A stretch of DNA of 64,000 nt from Aliikangiella sp965214955 (GTDB lineage Bacteria; Pseudomonadota; Gammaproteobacteria; Enterobacterales; Kangiellaceae): assembly GCA_965214955.1 (NCBI GenBank), contig CBDCCU010000007.1:169776-233775 (forward strand). Reading direction: 5' to 3'. Shown piece after piece: positions 50,552 to 60,700 of this stretch; the stretch's first letter is position 1; every line of letters begins with the position of its first letter. The position numbers and the translations under genes are program-made. The notes under the pieces are model-generated. The model made no database searches. It was not told the origin of the DNA and saw only the letters and a list, made by a program, of their open reading frames with translations.

Positions 50552-53516
50552 GAGTATGATGCTCATTATTTTTAAGTGCAGGTTGTGCATTTTGAGTACC
50601 GACTTTAAGTAAATCGTCAGCAACCTTATAACCATTGAACTTAGTGTTATTTTTATCAGTCTGACTTACCACCGACACCTCACCGACTTGCCCCCGACTT
50701 GAGGGCGACTTCTTATCCTTTTGCCCCGACTTCTTTTCATCACACGATAATTTATTACAGTCAATCAAGCCCATCATAAATTGATCGCATTGCTCATCTT
50801 CACCTTGATAATTAAGCTGATAAGCAATGGCTTTGCCTCGTCCACCGCCGTGAGCAATGAGGTATTCCATTTCTTCTAATCGCCCACAATGAACTTTTAA
50901 TTGAGTATTTCCCCAACCGGTAAACGCTCTAATTTGTTTGCGACTAAAACGATAATCGCTTTGCTCAATGCCTTGGGCTTTGCATTCATCTTGCACCAGT
51001 TGATAAATGAGTTTAAGCAGCTTTCGAGTTTGCGGTGGCAGCTCATCAAGCGTTCTCCCAAGGACTTCATGGGCTAAATGGTTAGCGGTTTTAATATCGT
51101 CTATCGTCACTTCAACATATTCAATCCGTTTACCATTTTGAGTGATTGATTTAATTTCTCGTTGATACTGGTGCAAAAATGCAATTGATTGGATCAGGGT
51201 TAGGTATTTCATATGATCTCGTCTGGTTCGAGTTTGATCACTTCTGAACGTTAATTGCTCAGCAAATGGATTGACCACTTTTAGCGCCTTTAATAATCGC
51301 TGTGCATTTTGATGAACCTGTAGACGGTGCTTTTTATTTTCATTCAATAATAATCCATCGAGCGTTTGACTGGCTCTTTGACTTTGTTGGATAGCTTTGG
51401 TTTGCTCACCCGATTCATTAACGGTTAATACCAAACAGCGGTTGAGTAATTCCTCATCAATATCAATGGCTGTGGTTGTTAAGAACAACATCACTGGTCC
51501 TTCTACATGATATTCTTGTGTTTCCAGATTGCCAGTGGTGGCATTTTTTCCTGTACTGGCAATCGTCACTTCACCGTCACTTTGCAAGAGCTTTAAAGCA
51601 TAACTGGCTTGCTCAACGCCTTCTTCTTCACAGATAGCCAAGATTTTATTTTTAAGCTTTGTCTCGCCCATATAAAACAGACTTTGTCCTGTCATAGCAG
51701 AGTATTGAACTCTTTCCTCAAACGGGAACATTGCCAGCACCGCATCCATTAAACTACTTTTTCCTGCGGCACTTGATGACTGAATTATCACTGCTAATGG
51801 TTTATCCAACTTACGAGAGACCGCCGCTAAATAACCCATAAGTAAATTGGTTTGCTCACCAACAATACCGCACTGAGTAAAGTCATTGAGGATTTGAGCG
51901 GTTAAGTTTTTGTCTTTAAGTAATTCCAGAGCATCCGCCTTGTCTTGTTCGTTTATCTCAATGAGATTTTCTGATTGCTCAGCCTTACTTTCAATCTGCT
52001 CATCTTGCAGGGCTTCTAGCTTTAATAGCACTTTGCCTAAGTCTTTTTTAATGATTTGCTCTTCAACACTTAACTCACTGGCGGCAATTTTAATAAACGT
52101 CTGGCGTTGCTTGGCGTTGTAAAGTTCGAGCGTATCCACATGCAACGCTTCATCTTTGGATACCAGAATATTAATTTTCAGTTGATCATAGGTTTGATTT
52201 TTAGTGAGCCCTCTTACCCGATAATGCCTATCACCAAAGGTCATTTTGATTTCACGCTCGGTAATGGTTGCGTCAACATCACTCAATGCTTTTGGCTCTG
52301 CGGCGGCTGTTGGCTCTGCTAAATCAGCAACTAAGGAAGAAGTCTTTTTCTCTTCCTTCTGATTAACATCTTTTGATTTTGTCTCAACTAGCTTTCTGGC
52401 TTTAGCTTTTAACATTGGCTCAGCTTTCCTTATCACTAATCCCAATGCTTTGTTAGCTGGTGTCATTTGTAAGGCATATTCATTCGCATCCATATTCTTG
52501 GGAAACAGTATTCGATAGCAACTAATGGAATGAGCCTTTAACTCGATAGCTAATTTATCAGCCGCAACATTACCCGATTCATCCCTGTCATAAGCAATCA
52601 GCACTCGCTTAATCTGGTTATTAATTAAGGCGTTTAATATTTCTTCAGTAAATCCATTAGTGCCATAAGATGAAGTGACATTTCTAAATCCATTTACCCA
52701 GAAGGTCATGGCATCAATCAAGGATTCACAGATGATGATTTCTTGATTAGCAGCTAAACAGGAGAAGTTAAATATCCCTTGATGCTCTCCTGGTAAATAC
52801 AGATGTTGAGCCGTACCTTTGCGAAGCCTGTTACCTAAAACCTTACGACCATAAACTTCCTTGATTTGGTTATCTTCGTTAAATACTGGCACCACTATCG
52901 AGCCATTAAAATGCTCATGGCCTGTTTTGCGCAGGATACCAACACTTTGTAATCGCCCTCTAATTTCAGCCCCCGCTTTACGATTCTTCTCTGGCAACCG
53001 ATATCCCAAGGTTCGATTGGCATAACCGAGTTTAAATGTATTAATCAGCGCCACATCATTGAGACCACGGTTTTCCAAATAGTCCAGCGCTTCTGGGGAT
53101 TGCTTTAAGGTTTCATGGTAAAACTCAATCACCTGTTGCAAAGCTTGTTGCTCGTCCCGCTCTGCCACTAAACCAGAGCTAATCACTTTTGTTGTGTCAT
53201 GTTTCACTGGCTCATGCTTATCAGTAATCAATCCTAAGTCATGTTGCAGGATTTCAACCGCTCGCCTAAATGACACACCTTCTCGCTTAATCACCCAGTC
53301 AATCACAGAGCCACCAACACCACAGGCACCCAAGCAATGCCATAGATTATTTGCAGGACTCACCACTAAAGAGGGCGTTTTATCATCATGAAACGGACAA
53401 CGTGTCACATAATCCTTACCATGCTTTTTAAGCTCAAAGCCCTGGGAGGCCATCAACCTAACCAGTGAGACTTCGCTTTTTAGTTTTTCGATGATTTCTT
53501 GCTTTATTCTGGCCAT
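50544..53516 (-). CDS. CHC2 zinc finger-Toprim primase with C-terminal ATPase domain
   Basis: 990 residues. N-terminal CHC2-like zinc finger (about 38-95; CPFHDDKTPSLVV and HCLGACGVGGSVIDW), Toprim-type domain (about 255-335; IIICESLIDAMTFW and LIAYDRDESGN), an acidic linker, then a P-loop region (VIIQSSSAAGKSSLMDAVL, about 565-760) similar to phage/plasmid helicase-ATPase domains, and a C-terminal winged-helix-like part. It would prime and unwind replication of the element. Typical of mobile elements rather than host DnaG. Confidence 0.9.
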   Translation of the reverse strand: MARIKQEIIEKLKSEVSLVRLMASQGFELKKHGKDYVTRCPFHDDKTPSLVVSPANNLWHCLGACGVGGSVIDWVIKREGVSFRRAVEILQHDLGLITDKHEPVKHDTTKVISSGLVAERDEQQALQQVIEFYHETLKQSPEALDYLENRGLNDVALINTFKLGYANRTLGYRLPEKNRKAGAEIRGRLQSVGILRKTGHEHFNGSIVVPVFNEDNQIKEVYGRKVLGNRLRKGTAQHLYLPGEHQGIFNFSCLAANQEIIICESLIDAMTFWVNGFRNVTSSYGTNGFTEEILNALINNQIKRVLIAYDRDESGNVAADKLAIELKAHSISCYRILFPKNMDANEYALQMTPANKALGLVIRKAEPMLKAKARKLVETKSKDVNQKEEKKTSSLVADLAEPTAAAEPKALSDVDATITEREIKMTFGDRHYRVRGLTKNQTYDQLKINILVSKDEALHVDTLELYNAKQRQTFIKIAASELSVEEQIIKKDLGKVLLKLEALQDEQIESKAEQSENLIEINEQDKADALELLKDKNLTAQILNDFTQCGIVGEQTNLLMGYLAAVSRKLDKPLAVIIQSSSAAGKSSLMDAVLAMFPFEERVQYSAMTGQSLFYMGETKLKNKILAICEEEGVEQASYALKLLQSDGEVTIASTGKNATTGNLETQEYHVEGPVMLFLTTTAIDIDEELLNRCLVLTVNESGEQTKAIQQSQRASQTLDGLLLNENKKHRLQVHQNAQRLLKALKVVNPFAEQLTFRSDQTRTRRDHMKYLTLIQSIAFLHQYQREIKSITQNGKRIEYVEVTIDDIKTANHLAHEVLGRTLDELPPQTRKLLKLIYQLVQDECKAQGIEQSDYRFSRKQIRAFTGWGNTQLKVHCGRLEEMEYLIAHGGGRGKAIAYQLNYQGEDEQCDQFMMGLIDCNKLSCDEKKSGQKDKKSPSSRGQVGEVSVVSQTDKNNTKFNGYKVADDLLKVGTQNAQPALKNNEHHTHA

Positions 53517-53653
53517 TTTCTGTCCTTTTCGTAGAATAGCGTCAAGGTCTTATTTGACCTATTTTATACAGGACTTTATAATGCATTTCAAGTGAGGACT
53601 AAAAAGACGGTGATAAGATGTTGAGCAAGTATTCTTTAATTGAGTTTTGGTCG

Positions 53654-54019
53654 ATGATTGATTTCGGCAATAATGTTGCTGAGCTTCGTAAAACACGCGG
53701 CTTAACCCAGATTGAACTGGCTTCTTTGTTAGATGTTCAACCCAGAATGATTGGACGTTGGGAACAAGGAGTCGCTAAACCTCATTTTGATTACATTGTG
53801 AAATTAGCCAAGGTATTGGAAGTCAGTTTTGACAGACTCCTCAATGGCAATGATCCTGAGCAACCCGACCAATTCGAGATCAAAAACCGTAAGCTCAAAG
53901 AGCTATGCAAAAAAATTGACCACTTAAAAACGGAAGATCAAGAAGTGGTTTGTCACTTCCTAGATATGGCGATTAAACAAGATCAGTTTAAACAACTGGT
54001 GTCTAACTCTGCGGCTTAG
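53654..54019 (+). CDS. XRE-family regulator of the recombinase element
   Basis: 121 residues from ATG 53654 (MIDFGNNVAELRKTRGLTQ; another in-frame ATG at 53618). Helix-turn-helix LTQIELASLLDVQPRMIGRWEQGVAKPHFDYIVKLAKVLEVSFDRLL. Divergent from the primase gene, 138 bp away, so it likely represses that promoter. Its stop lies at the edge of the repeat region. Confidence 0.9.
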   Translation: MIDFGNNVAELRKTRGLTQIELASLLDVQPRMIGRWEQGVAKPHFDYIVKLAKVLEVSFDRLLNGNDPEQPDQFEIKNRKLKELCKKIDHLKTEDQEVVCHFLDMAIKQDQFKQLVSNSAA

Positions 54020-54091
54020 CAGCTAAAAAAATAAGCCGCTGACGTAAAAGGATTTACTAATGCCGTGGTTGTATGGATGCACAGGAACGGT

Positions 54092-54244
54092 AAAAAACAA
54101 AAAAAGCTCCGTCAGTTTTGATAGCGCTTTAGAGTACCCTTTTCTCTACTATTTAAGAATAAGCAAGATAATTAAAATCAAATGCTACGATCCTCTATTG
54201 ATTCTTGTTATTTATAGTAAAACGTACACGACCCCTTATTTTCT
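54092..54244 (-). repeat. 155-bp cassette-end repeat, copy B
   Basis: Direct copy of 46544-46701 and 54270-54425. TTAGCAGCTAAAAAAATAAG (54017-54036) precedes it and recurs with one change before copy C, but here about 50 bp are inserted between. No gene in 54020-54424. Confidence 0.93.
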
Positions 54245-54269
54245 CGCTCTACTTAGCAACTAAAAAAAT

Positions 54270-54425
54270 AAGCAGCTAAAACAAAAAACTCCGTCAGTTT
54301 TGATAGCGCTTTTGGGTGGGTTTTTCTCTACTATTTAAGAACCAACAAGACAATTAAAATCAACTGTTACGACCCTCTATTGATTCTTGTTATTTATAGT
54401 AAAACGTACACGACCCCTTATTTTC
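54270..54425 (-). repeat. 155-bp cassette-end repeat, copy C
   Basis: Direct copy of A and B, beginning 25 bp after B ends. It runs to the stop codon of the downstream-adjacent immunity gene, as copy A lies behind the other immunity gene. Confidence 0.93.
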
Positions 54426-54757
54426 TATAGGATTGGATATGATACTAGCTTAGAGTCAACTCCCAAAGAGCGAACTATTATTTCTAGGGACTCGCTATCA
54501 GATAATAAAGAATTGTCCATAAGAACATCCAGCCCCTCACCAACTCCGCAATATTTGAAAAGTGAAAAAAAGAAATTTTTGCTACCTTCTACTAAGTTTA
54601 TTAAACACATTTCACATTCACCTAAATCATCACAATCAATGAAGAAATGAAATCCAAATTTATCTTTAAAATAATCAGACTCCAAATTAATATGTGCTAC
54701 GGGATCATAGTTTCCTTTTGGCCATAGGTTAGGCTCAATATTTTTAAAAGAACTCAT
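54425..54757 (-). CDS. Immunity protein candidate for the RHS toxin
   Basis: 110 residues, no signal peptide, acidic, starting MSSFKNIEPNLWPKGNYDPVAHINLESDYFKDKFGFHFFIDCDDLGECEMCLINLVE. The ATG is 2 bases after the RHS stop, so it is coupled to the toxin gene. Position and size mark it as immunity protein; no family is recognised. Lack of export suggests that the toxin acts in the cytoplasm. Confidence 0.75.
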   Translation of the reverse strand: MSSFKNIEPNLWPKGNYDPVAHINLESDYFKDKFGFHFFIDCDDLGECEMCLINLVEGSKNFFFSLFKYCGVGEGLDVLMDNSLLSDSESLEIIVRSLGVDSKLVSYPIL

Positions 54758-54759
54758 AT

Positions 54760-57700
54760 TTACTCTCTAAAGACTTGTGTATTTTTATATAGGAAAACAG
54801 GAATGGCTGCATAGTCTCCGCTTTTTCTAGACTGCACACCTGGACTACTTTGATACCACAGTGCCCATTGCCCTCCAGGGGCAGGACTAACACTGGTAGG
54901 TGTAACTTTAGTTACAAATTCAACTCCAGGAACTCCAGCGGGCAATGGACCGACAAATGCCCTTACCACAGGCTCAAAATTCATCCTCCCAGAACTTCCC
55001 CATATAGATTGAGAAACTGTTTGTAAAATTGAGTCCGCTACTGTTTGAGTTGGAGATTCTCTTCTGTGGTAAACAGAATAAAAGTTTTTTTCATTAGACT
55101 TAGAAGCAACTCGTGCTTCTGTTAACTTTGCGGATAACTCTTTCTCAGAAGTATTTTGAACAATATAGTTAGTAATCGCCGCTTCACGTTCAGCATCAGT
55201 TATTGTCGCATCAGCAACTTTTGACGGTGTTAGCGCGCCTATTATTGCAGATGCTATTGGACCACCTTTAAGAAGAGATCTTGAAACAGCTTTAACAAAA
55301 TTCCCAACACTAATTGAAGGTGTTGAAGAGGCTGCTGGAGCATCTGCTGTTATTACTGAGTTTACCTGACTGGTGCTATGCTGCTTTCCTTCAAGAGCTT
55401 TTCTGTTTAGGGAGCCGACCTGTTGAGACTGTTCACCTAAATTCTGTACCTCATCTATTTCGTTCTTCAGTATATCAATTTGGTTATCTTTCGACAATTT
55501 TTCGACAATGTCAATGTGGCCGTTATACATATATCCTGTTGGATCAGTATAACTTAAAGGGTTATTCAGCACATAGCTATAACGATTAAGGTTTTGACTA
55601 TTTTTCACTTCTTGAATAATGGGATCCGCCTGCATGAACCGGCCACTCACAGGATCGTAAATTCGTCCATTCATATGAATAATACCAGCATGATCAACTT
55701 GCTCATGTCCCGTAAACCCTTTCTTAGTTATATCAAGAATATTAAGTAACTCTGACTCGAGAATAACATCACTCCAAACTTCTGGGTTTCGTCGCTCCCC
55801 AAAAGCGCTAAAGCTTAGTCTCTGCTTTACTGTTCCATTGGAATAAGTAATGACATCTGCCGATCCCAAGTGATCTTGATGAACATATACTAATTCTGAG
55901 GAGCCATTTGACTGAATTGTCTGGATGGCAACATCATCAATAAACCTCTTATAACCAAATCCTCCCGCTGACTTGCTTTCTACTTCAACGGAACCAACAT
56001 AATAGGTGACAACAGTTTCTCCATCCTTCACATCAGTACGCTTAACTCGATGGTGATTATTATCGTATAAGAAACTAGTAGTTCCTTTAGGTGATTGAAT
56101 ATACGTTGGCTTATCAAATGCGGAATAAGTAACACTTCTTTGTAATGTAGAATCATTATAGCTAGATAACTGATTACCTCTCTCATCATAACAGTAATAG
56201 TTACTACCGATAGACGTGACAGCATGAGGGCCAGGTACAATACTAGAGTTACAAACTGCTTGATTATTTCCATAAGCATAAGAGCCTGCCATGCCCGTCT
56301 TGGTTGCAATATTTCCATTGCCAGAGTAAGTAACACTTAGTAATTGCGTTCCACTAATGGAGCTTGTCTCAAGCCTGTTAAGTTCATCATAAGAAAATAC
56401 TTCATACATAGGTATCGAGTCATTGTAAGGAGAGACCTGATTGCTATCTTGGCGAGCACGTAAATTCCCTAAACCATCAAATTCGTAGTATAAATTTTGA
56501 ACCATACCAGAACTTCCAGTTAAAATTCTCGATAATGCACCATTAGTATTATTATATTTTTTTATCGTTTTAATTCCATTACCTTGAATAAACTCGACAA
56601 CATTTCCACGAGCATCCATATCATCTGCACGGAAATACAAACTTCCATTTTTTGCTTCAAATGTTTTGTATAAATATCCATTCTTATATTGATATCGAAG
56701 CCCCCTATTATTGCCACTAGCATCGAAAGCTTTAAACAATCTTCCATAGCTGTCATACAGATTCTCAGAAGAAAAAATATAATTATCTATGTTAAGCTTA
56801 GAAGACGAAACACGCCCAAAATCATCATAGGTATAATCGTATCTTGGTCCACCAACAACCCATTCGGCATCTAGATGAACTCCAGAGAAACTGAAATGTG
56901 AAACTTCATCATTTCCTTGATTACTGATATTACGTTTAATATTTCTACCAACATTATCGTAATGATTAGTAGTAATGATGCTTCCTGGTGCCGTTATCTG
57001 AATAGTTTCACCTAAGGCATTGTATTGGGTTTGCCACAATCCTTTATCTGGGTCGTTAATGGATAATCTTCTTCCTAGGTTATCATAGGTATTCACTATT
57101 AAGTGTGAGTCTACACCTTTTAAAGTTAAGGGGTTTCCTATAGCGTCGTAACTATAAGACACTTTATTACTATTGTTATCAGTAATACTTATCAGCTCAC
57201 CACTTGCATTTTTCTTTTCCACTACTACCTGATTAATGTACGTTGACCAAGAACCGATAGAACCAGAGAAAGAGCCAGAAACTGTTTTAGCATATTCTCC
57301 AAAATCAACTTCTAACACGGTTATCAATCCATCAGGCATCACAATATTGATAGGTCTATCAAAGTCATCATAAGTATATGAAGTTTCCTTAACATCATTA
57401 TTTTTAATATAAGGTTCAGATACGGTGAGAACTCGACCAAAAACATCATAAACAGTGTCAGTATGCGATAGTTTGCCAGTTAGTAATTTGACAGACTCTC
57501 TAACCTCTTGACCAATGTGATCAAAATACTTATATGAAATACTATTATCATTAGTTTCAGTTACTAAGCGCATATAGGCATTTTGAGGACAATCAGCGAT
57601 AGATGAACAAAGTTGTTTCGTACTTTTAATGAAGCTACCTGTTGATGTTCTGCTAAAATACTCCTGCCCAAAGCCATCGTAGCGGTATTCGTGTACGACA

Positions 57701-60700
57701 CCATTTTCATCTTTTCTAGACAATGGCCTGCCCCAACTGTCGTATGAAGTCATCTCAAATTCTGTAAACATCAAGTTTTCAACTTTAACAATAACAGTAC
57801 GGCTATCATTAGGAGTAAAACGAATTCGCCTAAAAATTTTGGTGTTATCATCGTTTGTATCTGGAATATTAATAGCGCTACATAGATCTTTAAAGTGCAA
57901 GCTACAGTCAGTTTTTTGGGTATTAGCTCCGTAGGCATCATAACTATAATGTTGTTTCAAATAACTACTTTGATCTCCATTTGGCTCGATAACTTTAGAC
58001 TCAACTTCGCCATTATCTCCATAGGTATACTCTATTTCTTGCACAATTTCTGGTAGGGAAAATAGGTTTTCTTCTCTATTAAACTTTTGTAACTGATTTG
58101 TCACTTTGCCAATCAACCAACTAGTTACATCTTCATCATCGTATTTAAAGCTAATTTCTCTTGTTTGCATAGTGTGGCTTATTGAATCACTAGAGACTAC
58201 GACCTTTTTGGCTAAATTTGCATAACTATTTGAAAAGCTTTTATACGTTGATGTCGTAGTTATATCAAAAACCTTTTGTGATTGCTGTAATACATTACCC
58301 TGAAAAACATCAAATTGATATTTACTTTCGCGTACAGTTTTATCGGCTATAAATACTGTTTTAGCTTCATTTAAATATAGGTAAGTGAAGTCTGTTACTT
58401 CTCGACTATAAACAAGCTCACCGTTATATTTGCGCTCCTCTTTAATCAACCTTCCCGTAAACGGATAATCTTGCCGATACTCTCTTTCTGTAGTAAAGCC
58501 TTTTAGTTCATCTTTAACTCTCATTCTCTTGAAGCCCAATGAACCTCGACCAGCCTGATGCCTAAGTCCTTCATAAGAATAGGTAAAATGTTGTCTACTT
58601 TTAACCCCATACACTGACAAACTACTATCTTTATAAACTGAACTAACAACTGGAATTGGGCTAACAATATTTGTTATTGCAGTACCATAAATGCCACCGG
58701 AATCTAAATCCACTCCATCAAGAGGTGAATATACATTTGAGTCTGTCAAAGGCTTATATTCAATATCTACTTGGTTGTTAACGCCATTGATTACCCTAAC
58801 CAGTAGATCCTCAGCCTTATACTGCGGATTGTCATCTTCATGAATAATAATAGTTTTAGTGTCAATATCAATGAGCACTGAATCTAAAATCCCATTTCCT
58901 CCAAGATCAACCCAAATTGGTATGCGTTTTCTCATATGATCCCAACTAGAGGAGAATAGAAATTTTCGATCACCAAATTGCTCACCATCACTTAACTGAA
59001 CATAAAAGCCTTTGGCATTTCCACTAGTATTATTTAACCATGCACCGACTCTATCAGCATTACCATCACCATTGAGATCTAAATATCTAACTGCTTCTTT
59101 TTCAAATATGTTGCTAATTCCATTAGAGCTTTTAGTGATAAAACGTGTGCCAGTAGAAACATGAGTTCTTCCATCAGTAAATAAATCAGTCAAACCATCA
59201 CCGTTTAAGTCTCCCATGTATATATTTGGTGTTTCGTGACGCTCATCTGTTTGTGACAAAAGCAAATCAATAGAGGGGTCAATTTCTTGGTTAGTTACAG
59301 AAAAGCCCCATTCTCCATTTTTTTCTCTTTGTAGCTGATAAGGGCGGAAGTGACTCTCAGATAGATACTGCACAGGTGAGCCGTCAAAACCAATACCAAA
59401 ATCAACTCCATCAACAATCCATCCTTTGAAAACACCAACACCTGTGAACCCTTCATCACAGGAAGCATTGTGAGGATCATCTAATAAGCAAGTCTCATGA
59501 TAGTATGTTCTAGCAAAGTCTAACTGCCCATCTCCATTTATATCTATCGGTCTTCTAAATCCCGACTTAGCGTCTAAGAATGAATAAAAGTCATAATGGT
59601 TTAAAAATCTATAGTTGCTAGTATCTGGTAGTTTTTCATATTCTTCAATCGCTTGCTTAAGCTCTCTTTTTTCATAACTGTTAGGGAATAATTCATATTT
59701 CTGTGCGAATCTTGTTGAAGAGTCTCTTTGATTTAAGCTAAAGCCATTATCTTCAATTAGATCTAACCAACCATCACCATCGATATCTTGAACAAATTTT
59801 TCCCAATGAGATGACAAGGATTGAGGCTTAACTGTTCGGCTTCCATCCTTCTGATAATAATAGATATGTCCGCCAGCAAAAATGTCATCAACACTATTAT
59901 TATCAAAGTCACCTATCTGGACATTTATACGATATCTATCTTGACAGTGTCCTGTGTAATTTGAATAACCATAAGAGACTCCTGCAATAATTGAAGTTGG
60001 GGAAATGTTAATAGAGCTATTTGAGTAATCTATAAACTTTAAATATCCCTTCCCGTCACTTGTATCACAATAAGCTACAGCAATTTCAGATGAACCATCA
60101 CCATCAATGTCTAAAGGGTAAGCAGAAAAGATCTTTGTATTCGCACCGAGATTTAAAGCCTGATTAACTGTTTCTTGATAGCTTAGCTCTGGTTCACTGT
60201 ATTCAAATGATGTTACAGGCAAGCAAATACCTGATTCAGATGTACAGCGTTCTATACTGTTTACTAGAGAGCGATTAGAAAAATCACTGTATATATAATT
60301 TATATTATAATGGTTAATTTCAACGGCATTGTGATGCACTCTAATATCAGACAGCCGTTGAGTGTTTCTAAAGCTCTGGCCTAATAAATATCGTTGACTT
60401 ATATCGTTTCTGGATTCATAGACAAATGTAATAGAATAGTCGGCATATTCTACTTTACTAATTCGCTTTTCTTGATTGTTTGCCCCTTCGTAACTAAAGT
60501 TTATAGTATTTCCATACCTGTCTTCAATCTTTGAAAGAAACCAGCGATAAGTAACAGTTCCAATTTTATGGCTTGCATTGGGTTCGCTACCATAGGTATA
60601 GATTTTCCCATCAGGCTTATGTACGGTAAAATAAAAATTACCATAACCTGAACTAATTGAAGTAATCTTCTGATTAGATTCGATTTTAGTATGAAACTCT

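Noticed and set aside
54387..54650. 87-codon plus-strand frame antisense to the immunity gene
   Set aside because: Shadow of the coupled minus-strand immunity gene; starts in the repeat.
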